A stretch of 64,000 nucleotides of DNA from Enterococcus xiangfangensis (GTDB lineage: Bacteria > Bacillota > Bacilli > Lactobacillales > Enterococcaceae). Below are positions 1 through 7,784 of this stretch, one piece after another (the first letter of the stretch is position 1; every line of letters begins with the position of its first letter). A program made the position numbers and the translations under genes. The stretch spans positions 1 to 64,000 of the forward strand of contig NZ_BJDX01000007.1 of NCBI RefSeq assembly GCF_005405365.1, given 5' to 3'. The notes below the pieces were generated by a model. It ran no database searches. It saw nothing but the letters and a program-made list of their open reading frames with translations, and was not told the origin of the DNA.

Positions 1-153
1 GTAACTTTAATTTTACAGAATGGACTTTCTTTTTTTCTACCCTAAATATCTATTTACACAAGATATTTTACGCTATCTCTGAAATCTTAAAAGAACATGA
101 TAAATTCTTTAAAATCATAAACAATTATCATAAAAATCATTTTATTGTTATAG
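1..153. other. AT-rich non-coding end of window
   Basis: Very AT-rich sequence beyond the terminator of the purine permease gene. I see no convincing ribosome site, hairpin or coding frame. Confidence 0.4.
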
Positions 154-191
154 AAAAAAAGCTGCTCATCTTCAATTGAAAATGAGCAGCT
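154..191 (-). terminator. Intrinsic terminator of the purine permease gene
   Basis: Ten-base perfect arms AGCTGCTCAT (160-169) and ATGAGCAGCT (182-191) are followed on the - strand by a run of seven T (154-160). It lies about 20 bases past the permease stop codon. Confidence 0.9.
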
Positions 192-207
192 GATCAATCA
201 ACCATTA

Positions 208-1515
208 TTATACATTCAAGATCCACATAAATCCGATAAAGACGAAGAACAATCCATACATGATTGGTGAAACTTCTTTCCCGCGTTTAGCGGCCACCAT
301 CGTAATCGGATAAAAGATAAAGCCTAACGCGATTCCGTCTGAAATACTATAAGTCAGCGGCATACCGATCAAAATCAAAAATGAAGGAATCGCGATTTCT
401 AATTGATCCCATTTAATTTGACGCAATGATTGTGCCATTAATACACCGACTACGATCAATGCAGGCGCCGTAACTTGCGAAGTAACGACTGACAGCAATG
501 GCGAGAAGAACAAACCGAAGATAAAGAATACTCCTGTTGTAATCGCGGTCAAACCGGACCGACCGCCAACTGCGATCCCTGCTGAAGATTCTACGTAAGC
601 ACCAACTGGGGATGTCCCAAATAATGATCCAGCCAACATCGCTGTCGAATCAGAAGCTAACGCTTTTCCAACTCGCGGCATTTTATTGTCTTTCATGAAG
701 CCGGCTTGATTGGCTAATCCAACTAATGTCCCAGCAGTATCAAAGAAAGTCACTAATAAAAAGGTCAGTACAACAACCCATAATTGCAATGTGTTGATAT
801 CTTTCACATGTTTTAACGCAACTAAGAAAGTCGGTTTCAAACTGGGTGCGGCAGAAATGATTTGTGTTGGCGCTTGAATCAATCCAGTAACTAAACCTAC
901 TAACGTCGTAGCGACCATCCCGATAAAAATTCCACCTGGTACTCGCCGCACTAGCAAGATCGCAGTCACGATCAACCCAAAGACAGTCAGCCAAGTTGTC
1001 CCAGTCATTGAACCTAAACCGACTAAAGTCGATTTATCAGCGACGATGATGCCACCTTCACTCAATCCTAAAAATGCAATGAATAATCCGATTCCGCCAG
1101 ATATCGCATATTTCAAATCTGCGGGGATCGCATCGATGATCATTTCGCGCAATTTAAAAATAGTAATCACAATAAAAATCAGCGATGCCACAAATACTCC
1201 AGCTAAAGCAGTCTCCCAACGAATCCCCATTCCGATACAAACCGAATAGGCAAAAAAGGCATTGATCCCTAATGCAGGTGCTGTCGCGATCGGATAGCGC
1301 GCCAACACGCCCATCAAGACACAGCCTAACGCACTAGCTAATGCTGTAGCAGTAAAGACAGCTCCTTCATCCATTCCTGAAGCGCCTAATACACTAGGAT
1401 TTACAAAAAGAATATACGCCATTGATATAAATGTAGTAAAGCCTGCCAAAATTTCTCTTTTTACTGTTGTGTTTAATTTATCAAGTTCAAAATAGGAATT
1501 TATTTTCCCTTTCAT
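208..1515 (-). CDS. NCS2-family purine (adenine/guanine/hypoxanthine) permease
   Basis: A 435-residue polytopic membrane protein with about 12 to 14 hydrophobic segments. It looks like the AzgA/PbuG branch of the NCS2 family: the N-terminal KREILAGFTTFISMAYILF stretch, the ATAPALGINAFF stretch near residue 80 and the FFDTAGTLVGLANQAG stretch near residue 260 are typical. The family imports purine bases by proton symport for salvage. It stands alone between its own terminator and a 230-base leader. That leader carries two CGAACATT motifs resembling PurR boxes, which would fit purine control. Family confidence is high, but which base it carries cannot be told. Confidence 0.92.
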   Translation of the reverse strand: MKGKINSYFELDKLNTTVKREILAGFTTFISMAYILFVNPSVLGASGMDEGAVFTATALASALGCVLMGVLARYPIATAPALGINAFFAYSVCIGMGIRWETALAGVFVASLIFIVITIFKLREMIIDAIPADLKYAISGGIGLFIAFLGLSEGGIIVADKSTLVGLGSMTGTTWLTVFGLIVTAILLVRRVPGGIFIGMVATTLVGLVTGLIQAPTQIISAAPSLKPTFLVALKHVKDINTLQLWVVVLTFLLVTFFDTAGTLVGLANQAGFMKDNKMPRVGKALASDSTAMLAGSLFGTSPVGAYVESSAGIAVGGRSGLTAITTGVFFIFGLFFSPLLSVVTSQVTAPALIVVGVLMAQSLRQIKWDQLEIAIPSFLILIGMPLTYSISDGIALGFIFYPITMVAAKRGKEVSPIMYGLFFVFIGFMWILNV

Positions 1516-1536
1516 GATACTCCCCCTATAATCTAA

Positions 1537-1642
1537 AATGTTCGTAAAATAATAGCATTTTTTTCAAACAACGAGGATAATCATATAATAAACATGATAA
1601 TAAGTAAACAATAATATACAAAATTAGTGAAACACGAACATT
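1537..1642 (-). promoter_or_regulatory. Two PurBox-like CGAACATT motifs in the permease leader
   Basis: ACGAACATT occurs on the - strand (TTTTACGAACATT, 1549-1537) and in the opposite orientation (AAACACGAACATT, 1630-1642). Each differs from the Bacillus/Lactococcus PurR consensus AWWWCCGAACWWT at two positions. I found no purine riboswitch core here. The spacing is wider than in classic tandem PurBoxes, so the call is tentative. Confidence 0.35.
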
Positions 1643-1746
1643 AACTAAAAAACCTGTCCTCGAGCTTCTTGAATCCCTTCTGCTTGTTTAAACTTGCTAA
1701 AGGATCTTTTCTTTTATTCTGCTGAATGAAAGAAAACGCTCATCGT

Positions 1747-2424
1747 TTACTGGAGTCGCTTCTTATATTCTTCTATTATTTTGATTCCTGAACTAGTTCC
1801 TAAGCGTTCCGCACCTGCTTCAATCATCTTCAATGCTGTAGCCAAATCGCGAATGCCACCGGCTGCTTTCACTTTTACTTCGGCGCCTACGATTTTTTTC
1901 ATTAACGCAACATCTTCAACTGTGGCACCGCCTGTCCCAAAACCGGTTGACGTTTTGACAAAATCAGGCTTCACTTCTTTGGCGATTTTGCAAACAGCAA
2001 TCTTCTCTTCATCCGTTAAATAGCAATTTTCTAAAATGACTTTGCTGATGATTCCATTTTTCCGCGAAATATCAACGATTGCTTTCATCTCTTCACGAAT
2101 ATAGTTATGCTCACCGTCTTTCAATTTACCGATATTAATGACATAGTCGATTTCATCTGCGCCATTTTCGATAGCCTCCATTGCTTCAAACACTTTTGTT
2201 GCAATCGTCGTTTGTCCTAATGGAAATCCAATGGCGGCACCTACGTGAACTGGACTGTCTTTCAAAAATTCTCGACACCGTGCGACTGGAAAAGAATTGA
2301 TCGCGACCATTTTAAAACCATACGTATCAGCTTCGTTGCAAAGACGTTCAAATCCCGCAGTTGTTGCATCGGCTTTTAATAATGTGTGATCCACCATATT
2401 TGCTAATTTTTTTAATTCGATCAT
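1747..2424 (-). CDS. deoC: Deoxyribose-phosphate aldolase
   Basis: A 225-residue class I aldolase that splits 2-deoxyribose-5-phosphate into acetaldehyde and glyceraldehyde-3-phosphate in deoxynucleoside breakdown. The Schiff-base lysine lies in VKTSTGFGTGGAT near residue 157. The catalytic aspartate is in the DEIDYVINIG segment, and KAAGGIRD is the family's second lysine motif. Length is normal for DeoC. The gene is monocistronic, with an AAAGGATG ribosome site and a 12-base tandem repeat just upstream that may be a regulator site. It is far from the microcompartment locus, so I see no direct link, although DeoC is a signature enzyme of some sugar-phosphate compartments. Confidence 0.96.
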   Translation of the reverse strand: MIELKKLANMVDHTLLKADATTAGFERLCNEADTYGFKMVAINSFPVARCREFLKDSPVHVGAAIGFPLGQTTIATKVFEAMEAIENGADEIDYVINIGKLKDGEHNYIREEMKAIVDISRKNGIISKVILENCYLTDEEKIAVCKIAKEVKPDFVKTSTGFGTGGATVEDVALMKKIVGAEVKVKAAGGIRDLATALKMIEAGAERLGTSSGIKIIEEYKKRLQ

Positions 2425-2438
2425 GTCCCCACATCCTT

Positions 2439-2462
2439 TTTGTTGATATCTTTGTTGATATC
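2439..2462. repeat. Perfect tandem 12-bp repeat in the deoC leader
   Basis: TTTGTTGATATC occurs twice back to back (2439-2450 and 2451-2462) on the + strand, between the deoC ribosome site and an AT-rich -10-like stretch. It could be a paired operator. Confidence 0.6.
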
Positions 2463-2530
2463 TTTATAGTAACACTTTTTAATTTTTTACTGCTTAAACA
2501 AAAAATTGATTCGTGCTATCTATATCAAGC

Positions 2531-2568
2531 AAAAAGGAGGTTGTGACAAAAATCTTGTCACAACCTCC
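2531..2568 (-). terminator. Terminator of the rhodanese/CoA-disulfide reductase operon
   Basis: Fourteen-base perfect arms, GGAGGTTGTGACAA (2536-2549) and TTGTCACAACCTCC (2555-2568), run into five T on the - strand. It belongs to the GTGAC/GTCAC terminator family seen several times in this window. Confidence 0.92.
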
Positions 2569-2575
2569 TAGTTAA

Positions 2576-2875
2576 TTAACGGCTTAATTCTCCTGGCCAA
2601 ACAGCGGTTCCACCTAAAACATTGACGACATTATACCCTTGATTTGCTAAAAAGGTGCAAGCATTTTCTGAACGAGCACCTGATTGACAGACTAGATAGA
2701 ACTCTTTTTCGACATCTCCTTCAAGCTGATCCACACCTAAACGACTCAAAGGCAGATTTTTTGCATGAGGGATATGCCCCAGTTGGTATTCAAAATCTTC
2801 GCGCACATCGATGATTTCTACCTTTTTTTGTTTAGTTAACTGATAGAAATCAGCCATTGTGATCGAATTAGTCAT
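2576..2875 (-). CDS. Single-domain rhodanese, persulfide operon
   Basis: A 99-residue single rhodanese domain. The active cysteine sits in the loop CQSGARS near residue 64, preceded by IIDVRE and GHIPHAKNLPL, the normal rhodanese order. The family moves sulfane sulfur via a cysteine persulfide. It overlaps the end of the upstream CoA-disulfide reductase gene by 8 bases and is the last gene of a three-gene operon starting at 4830. The divergent CstR repressor points to a role in handling reactive sulfur species. Confidence 0.9.
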   Translation of the reverse strand: MTNSITMADFYQLTKQKKVEIIDVREDFEYQLGHIPHAKNLPLSRLGVDQLEGDVEKEFYLVCQSGARSENACTFLANQGYNVVNVLGGTAVWPGELSR

Positions 2876-4517
2876 AAATCAATTCCTCCGGTCTGACGGT
2901 TTTGTATAAAGCAAAGGCGCCATCTAAATTTTTTACACGAAAACCGTTTTGTTTTAAGATTCGTTCAGCAACATAACTTCTCAACCCGCTATGACAACTG
3001 ACCACATACTCTTGATTCGGATCGAGCTCAGCAAGTCTTTCACGTAATTGATTGAGCGGCAGATTGATTGCATCTGGAAAACGTCCCTGAGCTAACTCAC
3101 CAAGATTACGAACATCTAATAATTGGCTGCCCTTTCGCTGTTCTTCTTTTAATTGATACCACTGGATTGATTCACTAATGCCTTCTGCTAGATTGATTGC
3201 CGCATATCCTAACATATTGACTGGATCTTTAGCTGAACCAAATGGCGGTGCATAAGTGAATTCCAATTCAGGCAAATCAAAAATCGTCAATCCACCTTTG
3301 ATCGCTGTCGCTAAAATATCGATTCGTTTATCCACCCCTGCTGCCCCGACACCTTGGGCACCAAAAATTGTTCCTTGTTCCGGATCAAAAATCAATTTCA
3401 AGGTCAGCTCGCTTGCTCCAGGATAATAACCAGCATGACTTTTTCCAGCAATATGAACAACTTGATAAGTTAATCCCAATTGTTTGACTGCACGTTCACT
3501 CAATCCAGTCGCCGCTGCGGCTAAATCAAAAACACGTACGATTGCTGTCCCGATACTTCCCCGATTTGTTCGCTTCAATCCAGCGATGACATCAGCAACT
3601 TGTCGACCTTGGCGATTCGCCGGTGAAGCTAATGCGATCAAGGCATCTTCACCACTAACTTGCTGTTTAACGATGATTGCATCGCCTACTGCAAAAATAT
3701 CCGGTTCACTCGTTTGGTATTGTTCGTCTACTACGATTCCGCCACCTAAACCAGTTGCTAATCCAGCTCGTTTAGCAAGGGTATTCTCCGGACGAACACC
3801 GACAGAAAGAAGAGTCAAATCAGAGCGTACTTCTTCCCCATTCGTCAATTTAATGCATTTGCCTTGTTCGCTGAAACTTTGAGCAGATTCACCGGTGATT
3901 ACTCGAATCCCTTTTTTGATCAATTCATTTTGAACAAAGGCGGCCATTTCTTCATCTAGCGGCGGCAAAACATGCGGCGCTTTTTCAATCACTGTTACTT
4001 CTAAACCGCGAGATTTTAAATTTTCAGCCATCTCAAGACCGATAAATCCTGCACCGATCACCGTTGCCTTGGCAGGTTTATTTTCTAAAGCTTGCATGAT
4101 CTGATCTAAATCTGGAACATTCCGCAAACTGTAAACATTCTCTGCCTCGGTTAAGCCTGTCATTTCTGGGATCAATGGTTTTGCTCCCGGGGATAAAATC
4201 AACTTGTCATAACTTTCCTCAAAAATTCCTTGTTCATTTTTGATTGTTACACTTTTCTTTTCTGGCGAAATAGCTATAACTTCGTGAAAAGGACGGACGT
4301 CAAGTGCAAAGCGTGTTTTCAACGAAGCCGGTGTTTGGACTAACAACGCTTCTCGCTCAGCGATCTCGCCAGAAACATAATAGGGCAAGCCGCAATTAGC
4401 AAAAGAAACAAAAGGTCCTTTTTCCAACACAATGATCTCAGCATCTTCCATCAAACGCCGCAATCGTGTAGCTGCCGACATTCCGCCTGCAACACCGCCT
4501 ACAATAACGATTTTCAT
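2868..4517 (-). CDS. CoA-disulfide/CoA-persulfide reductase with C-terminal rhodanese domain
   Basis: 549 residues from the ATG at 4517; a longer frame exists, but GGGAGG lies the right distance before this ATG and MKIVIVGGVAGG is the expected N-terminus. The first ~440 residues are a flavin-dependent disulfide oxidoreductase (GxGxxG at the N-terminus, catalytic cysteine in SFANCGLPYY near residue 43, second nucleotide-binding motif VIGAGFIGLEMAE). The last ~100 are a rhodanese with cysteine in SCHSGLRS. This architecture is the CoADR-RHD family, which reduces CoA persulfide or disulfide with NAD(P)H. Its position in the CstR-controlled unit fits persulfide detoxification. Confidence 0.94.
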   Translation of the reverse strand: MKIVIVGGVAGGMSAATRLRRLMEDAEIIVLEKGPFVSFANCGLPYYVSGEIAEREALLVQTPASLKTRFALDVRPFHEVIAISPEKKSVTIKNEQGIFEESYDKLILSPGAKPLIPEMTGLTEAENVYSLRNVPDLDQIMQALENKPAKATVIGAGFIGLEMAENLKSRGLEVTVIEKAPHVLPPLDEEMAAFVQNELIKKGIRVITGESAQSFSEQGKCIKLTNGEEVRSDLTLLSVGVRPENTLAKRAGLATGLGGGIVVDEQYQTSEPDIFAVGDAIIVKQQVSGEDALIALASPANRQGRQVADVIAGLKRTNRGSIGTAIVRVFDLAAAATGLSERAVKQLGLTYQVVHIAGKSHAGYYPGASELTLKLIFDPEQGTIFGAQGVGAAGVDKRIDILATAIKGGLTIFDLPELEFTYAPPFGSAKDPVNMLGYAAINLAEGISESIQWYQLKEEQRKGSQLLDVRNLGELAQGRFPDAINLPLNQLRERLAELDPNQEYVVSCHSGLRSYVAERILKQNGFRVKNLDGAFALYKTVRPEELIYD

Positions 4518-4518
4518 T

Positions 4519-4830
4519 TTATTTTCCTCCCTTGACCGGACCATGCCATTGATTCATCCCGCCACGTACATTGATCACATCATAGCCTTTTTCTTTTAAA
4601 ATCTTCGCGGCTTTTTTACTGTTTACTCCTGCAGTACAAATTACATAAAGTTCTTTTTCTTTGCCTTGATAATCAGTAATTTTATTAAACGGCCGATTTA
4701 TCGCTTTGGCAATATGCCCTTTACGGTATTCTTCAGGGTTTCGAACATCTAACAAAGTAATTGGATCATTTAGTTTTCCAGCTAACTCTTTGGTAGAAAT
4801 AGACGGGATCTTTTGAAATAAATTGAACAT
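4519..4830 (-). CDS. Single-domain rhodanese, first gene of the persulfide operon
   Basis: 103 residues from the ATG at 4830; a GTG nine bases upstream overlaps the AAAGGAG ribosome site and is unlikely. It is a rhodanese domain with TLLDVRNPEEY, GHIAKAINRP and the active loop CTAGVNS. The loop cysteine is kept, though the usual arginine after the glycine is replaced. The stop codon is one base before the reductase start, so the two are translated together. A CstR-type operator lies about 28 bases upstream of the start. Confidence 0.9.
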   Translation of the reverse strand: MFNLFQKIPSISTKELAGKLNDPITLLDVRNPEEYRKGHIAKAINRPFNKITDYQGKEKELYVICTAGVNSKKAAKILKEKGYDVINVRGGMNQWHGPVKGGK

Positions 4831-4857
4831 GCGTGACACTCCTTTGAACTATTTAAA

Positions 4858-4902
4858 ATACCTATCAGGGTATTTTTATCATAAAAAATAAATCTCTGTC
4901 AA
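4858..4902 (-). promoter_or_regulatory. CstR operator and promoter of the rhodanese/CoADR operon
   Basis: The imperfect palindrome ATACCTATCAGGGTAT (4858-4873) matches the ATACC...GGTAT operator pattern known for CstR/CsoR repressors. A - strand TTGACA at 4902-4897 with an AT-rich -10-like TAAAAA about 18 bases on lies just before it, so a bound repressor would cover the transcription start. Confidence 0.7.
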
Positions 4903-4942
4903 TTGTTCTGTTTGCAACTGATTATAACAAAAAGCACACCAC

Positions 4943-4972
4943 TTGACGAAACATACCCTGACTAGGTATATT
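4943..4972 (+). promoter_or_regulatory. CstR operator inside the cstR promoter
   Basis: TTGACG (4943-4948) and TATATT (4967-4972), 18 bases apart, form a promoter. The spacer contains the palindrome ATACCCTGACTAGGTAT (4953-4969), a partner of the operator on the other side of the divergent region. Autoregulation of cstR is implied. Confidence 0.72.
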
Positions 4973-5004
4973 CTTCATAAATTGATTTAAAGGAGTAACT
5001 ATCA

Positions 5005-5265
5005 ATGGTTATTGAAGAAAAAAAAATTCTTAATCGTTTGAAACGAACTGAAGGACAAATTCGCGGAGTCCAAAAAATGATTGAAGACGAAAAAGAATGT
5101 ATCGATGTCATCACCCAATTAAGTGCGGTCCGTTCCAGTATTGATCGAGTAATGGGAATGATCGTGGCAGACAATTTAAAAAACTGTTTTGAACATCCTG
5201 AGGAAAATCCTGCGGAACAGGCAAAAAAATTAGAACAAGCAATCAACATGATCATTAAGAAATAA
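5005..5265 (+). CDS. cstR: CsoR/CstR-family persulfide-sensing repressor
   Basis: An 86-residue all-helical repressor of the CsoR family, with the typical start RLKRTEGQIRGVQKMIE. The two family cysteines are present (KECIDV near residue 32 and LKNCFE near residue 60). The histidine that copper-sensing CsoR uses (HLxxC) is asparagine here (DNLKNC). That replacement is a hallmark of CstR, which senses persulfides by forming inter-subunit sulfur bridges. The divergent rhodanese/CoADR operon and the following DsrE-like gene support this, as do the two operators between them. Start chosen at an ATG 10 bases after AAAGGAG. Confidence 0.92.
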   Translation: MVIEEKKILNRLKRTEGQIRGVQKMIEDEKECIDVITQLSAVRSSIDRVMGMIVADNLKNCFEHPEENPAEQAKKLEQAINMIIKK

Positions 5266-5274
5266 GGTGCAGAA

Positions 5275-5589
5275 ATGAATGTTGTTTTTCATATTGATGA
5301 ATTAGAAAAATGGTCTGAGACGGCCAATAATGTCAAAAATCTATTGAAAGAACCTTACGAAATAACTATTATTGTTTTAGTTAATGGAAAAGCAATCAAT
5401 GGTTATTTAGCGCCTGAAAATCAAGCTTTTATCGCAATGAAGCGGGTAACCTTCCATGCTTGCAACAATGCACTGCGGGCAAACCAGATTCCGCAAGCCC
5501 AATTACCTAAAAATGTTATCGTCGTGCCTTCTGGCGTCCTAGACTTGATCGAACTGCAAGCTGCAGGTTATGCTTATATCAAACCATAA
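5275..5589 (+). CDS. DsrE/DsrF-like sulfur-relay protein
   Basis: A 104-residue DsrE/F-like protein, nine bases after cstR and therefore in its operon. A single conserved cysteine lies in TFHACNNALRANQI near residue 62, followed by PSGVLDLIELQAAGYAYIKP at the C-terminus, the usual layout of small DsrE-like proteins that carry persulfide sulfur. The partner could be one of the rhodaneses across the divergent promoter; this is inferred from position. The ribosome site (AAGGTG) is moderate. Confidence 0.87.
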   Translation: MNVVFHIDELEKWSETANNVKNLLKEPYEITIIVLVNGKAINGYLAPENQAFIAMKRVTFHACNNALRANQIPQAQLPKNVIVVPSGVLDLIELQAAGYAYIKP

Positions 5590-5642
5590 ACACTACAAAC
5601 AAAACATTGTTCAAAAATTTAGTTTCAATTAGGAGCGGACAC

Positions 5643-6263
5643 ATGAAATATGAATGGCGCAAAGCCGAAAAACAAATCTATTTACCCAAAAAAATCGAGA
5701 GCCAAACAATCCCAAATTATAAATTTATTTCATTGTCTGGTCATGGCAATCCAAATAGTGCACACTTTAGCGAACAAATCAGCGCACTTTATATTTTATC
5801 CTATGCTTTGCGGATGAAACTCAAAAAAGGTGAACTAGGCGAGCCGTTCGAATACACGGTTTATCCATTAGAAGGTGTTTGGACTTCTGAAAAAGATCCT
5901 GGTGATGGCCCCCTTAACAAAGATGAATTGATTTATCAGATCATGATCCGCCAGCCGGATCGTCTCACGGAAGAAGACTTCTTGGCGGTGGTTGAACCGA
6001 CGTTCAAAAAAAAGCAAAATCCTTATATCAAAGATGCCAAATTTATCGAGTATGAAGAAGGTCGTATCATCCAAACAACCCACCTCGGTCCTTACGACGA
6101 TGAAGCGGCAACTTTTGCTAAAATGCATGAATTTATGGAAAAAGAGCAGTTGCACTCAACTACTACAATGGGTCAGTACATTCACCGAGAGATCTATCTT
6201 TCAGATCCGCGAAAAATCGAGCCGGCTAAGCAGAAAACGGTTTTGCGTTATAAACTCAAATAA
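5643..6263 (+). CDS. GyrI-like small-molecule-binding protein
   Basis: 206 residues from the ATG at 5643, eight bases after AGGAGCGG; the upstream frame has no ribosome site. It resembles stand-alone GyrI-like ligand-binding domain proteins: MKYEWRKAEKQIYLPK, ISLSGHGNPN, an IMIRQPDRLTEEDF core, HLGPYDDEA and the closing YLSDPRKIEPAKQKTVLRY. The family binds amphipathic small molecules. There is no DNA-binding domain, so it is not itself a transcription factor. It lies about 50 bases after the DsrE-like gene and may be read through from the cstR promoter. Confidence 0.85.
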   Translation: MKYEWRKAEKQIYLPKKIESQTIPNYKFISLSGHGNPNSAHFSEQISALYILSYALRMKLKKGELGEPFEYTVYPLEGVWTSEKDPGDGPLNKDELIYQIMIRQPDRLTEEDFLAVVEPTFKKKQNPYIKDAKFIEYEEGRIIQTTHLGPYDDEAATFAKMHEFMEKEQLHSTTTMGQYIHREIYLSDPRKIEPAKQKTVLRYKLK

Positions 6264-6264
6264 A

Positions 6265-6305
6265 AAATACCGATTGCCAGAAATTGATGGCAGTCGGTAT
6301 TTTTA
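6265..6305. terminator. Bidirectional terminator between convergent genes
   Basis: AAATACCGATTGCCA (6265-6279) pairs with TGGCAGTCGGTATTT (6288-6302) with one mismatch. T-rich sequence follows on + and A-rich precedes, so it can serve both the GyrI-like gene and the - strand gene ending at 6303. Confidence 0.88.
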
Positions 6306-7376
6306 TTTTTTCTGTTTGCGCTGGATCGCTTTTTTGATTCCTACCCGATACACCTTAGGAATCGCTAGGAAAAAATTTTGCGTAAACTGATATTGTTGAT
6401 ATTTCTCGATGATAAATGCTGCTAATTCTTCGTTGCCATACTTTTTCTGGTGAAAAAGTTTAAAACTGTGGATCTTGCGTTCCACTTTTGTTTTTTTCAA
6501 CACTAACAAAAAAGAGAGCAGGTCATCAAAGTAGCGCTGCTTAGCCGCTTGGTACGTTTCAGGCCCGTAGCGTTCCAACTGAATAAGATCAGTCAATTTG
6601 CGTTCCCAAAACTTTTGCTCCACATAGATTGGAGCTTGGATATCTTGCTGAAAGTCATCCAGATAAGCTTCAAAAACTTTTTTATCTGCTAAAAAGTTCT
6701 TTTCATTTCCCTCAAAAACTTCGCGGTCAACTTGATTGATCTCTGTCATGATGCTCAAATAGTCTCCGATAAATAACGGCATCTGAGCCGCACGGAAATG
6801 AACGGCTCGTTCCGCTAATTTGTGATTCAAAGAAAGCGGTCGACGCAACATATTATTTCGATAATAAGCAAACACGTAGCGCTGCCATAAATCTTCTGGA
6901 AACGAAAAGCCCTTTTTGCTCAACCAAAGTAGTTCGTCTAACGCCAAATCTACATGCGCGACGCCTTTTTTGATTTCTTCAGCTACTTGCTGGGAGATCC
7001 CTAAATGATCTTTGAAGTGTTGGATGCCTAAACGAATTTCTTGTCGTTTGATTTTTGATTCGATCACAAATTGATATTTTAGCGGACGCCCGCAGGCACA
7101 TTTCAATTGACTGTGAACGCCTCGCTCGAATTCGTCATCAATATTCAACGCTACAAATTCCCAATCAGACGCCTGCAAATATTGTTTTTGTAAAAATAAA
7201 GAGCGGACTTCATATTTTCTTTGCTGATTGACTAGCTGTTGTTGCGCGGCCGTTAATTCTTCAAACAAAACTTTGCGTTCTGCGCCTGAATACGTCACAT
7301 GACATTCCGTTGGGTAATCATCTAGTCCGTAACTTCGCGGATACCAATGTTCATAAATCTCTAAACTATTCTTCAT
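6303..7376 (-). CDS. Conserved protein of unknown function (357 aa)
   Basis: I do not recognise this family with confidence. The protein is soluble and rich in charged and aromatic residues, with no signal peptide or membrane segment. Near residue 93 there is a short cysteine pair, CACGRPLKYQF, which looks like half a zinc knuckle. The C-terminal third is strongly basic (KKTKVERKIHSFKLFHQKKYG and IKKAIQRKQKK). That could suggest nucleic-acid contact, but this is only inference. It is probably co-transcribed with the small repeat protein that starts 279 bases upstream and ends 15 bases before it. Confidence 0.7.
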   Translation of the reverse strand: MKNSLEIYEHWYPRSYGLDDYPTECHVTYSGAERKVLFEELTAAQQQLVNQQRKYEVRSLFLQKQYLQASDWEFVALNIDDEFERGVHSQLKCACGRPLKYQFVIESKIKRQEIRLGIQHFKDHLGISQQVAEEIKKGVAHVDLALDELLWLSKKGFSFPEDLWQRYVFAYYRNNMLRRPLSLNHKLAERAVHFRAAQMPLFIGDYLSIMTEINQVDREVFEGNEKNFLADKKVFEAYLDDFQQDIQAPIYVEQKFWERKLTDLIQLERYGPETYQAAKQRYFDDLLSFLLVLKKTKVERKIHSFKLFHQKKYGNEELAAFIIEKYQQYQFTQNFFLAIPKVYRVGIKKAIQRKQKK

Positions 7377-7391
7377 ACATTAACTCGTTTC

Positions 7392-7655
7392 TTATCTCTT
7401 TGGATCAAATTTATCTTCAAGCTCTTGGATAATTTTTTTCGCTTCCTCTTTCAGTGAAGGATGCTCCTCTTCTTTTTCCACCGAATTTGAGCCGGAGCGA
7501 GCGACTTCTTTAGGTTCACCGGAATTACTACCGGCTAATGCTTCCGATTTGTCTTCTGTTTCACTGGAATTTGTACCAGCTAACGCGACATCTTCTTCTG
7601 TTTTAGGTGCCATTGAGCCGCGCAAACGGCGATCTTTTTCATTGTGATTTGTCAT
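7392..7655 (-). CDS. Small charged protein with three AxSGxNS repeats
   Basis: An 87-residue hydrophilic protein with no signal or membrane segment. It holds three imperfect repeats of about 15 residues: ALAGTNSSE, ALAGSNSGE and ARSGSNSVE, separated by acidic linkers, then a predicted helix (LKEEAKKIIQELEDKF). It looks largely disordered. A good AAGGAG site precedes the ATG, and codon use looks normal, so I think it is real. No function is known to me. It lies 15 bases before the unknown 357-residue protein and is probably transcribed with it. Confidence 0.75.
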   Translation of the reverse strand: MTNHNEKDRRLRGSMAPKTEEDVALAGTNSSETEDKSEALAGSNSGEPKEVARSGSNSVEKEEEHPSLKEEAKKIIQELEDKFDPKR

Positions 7656-7784
7656 TTATCCCACTCCTTCAATTGATTATTTTTATAATACAATTTTGTC
7701 CCCCACAATCAGAAACTATACGACTTCTTTTTTGTATTTTACCTGATCACTGACTAGAAAGCCAAAGACAGCCTTAAAAAAACT

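Noticed and set aside
1516-1740. Possible purine riboswitch upstream of the permease
   Set aside because: The conserved purine-aptamer core and its flanking stems were not found on either strand.
1747-2424. deoC as the missing signature enzyme of the microcompartment
   Set aside because: It is over 50 kb away, has its own leader and lacks an encapsulation-type tail.
4519-4839. GTG start at 4839 for the first rhodanese
   Set aside because: It overlaps the AAAGGAG ribosome site; the ATG at 4830 has correct spacing.
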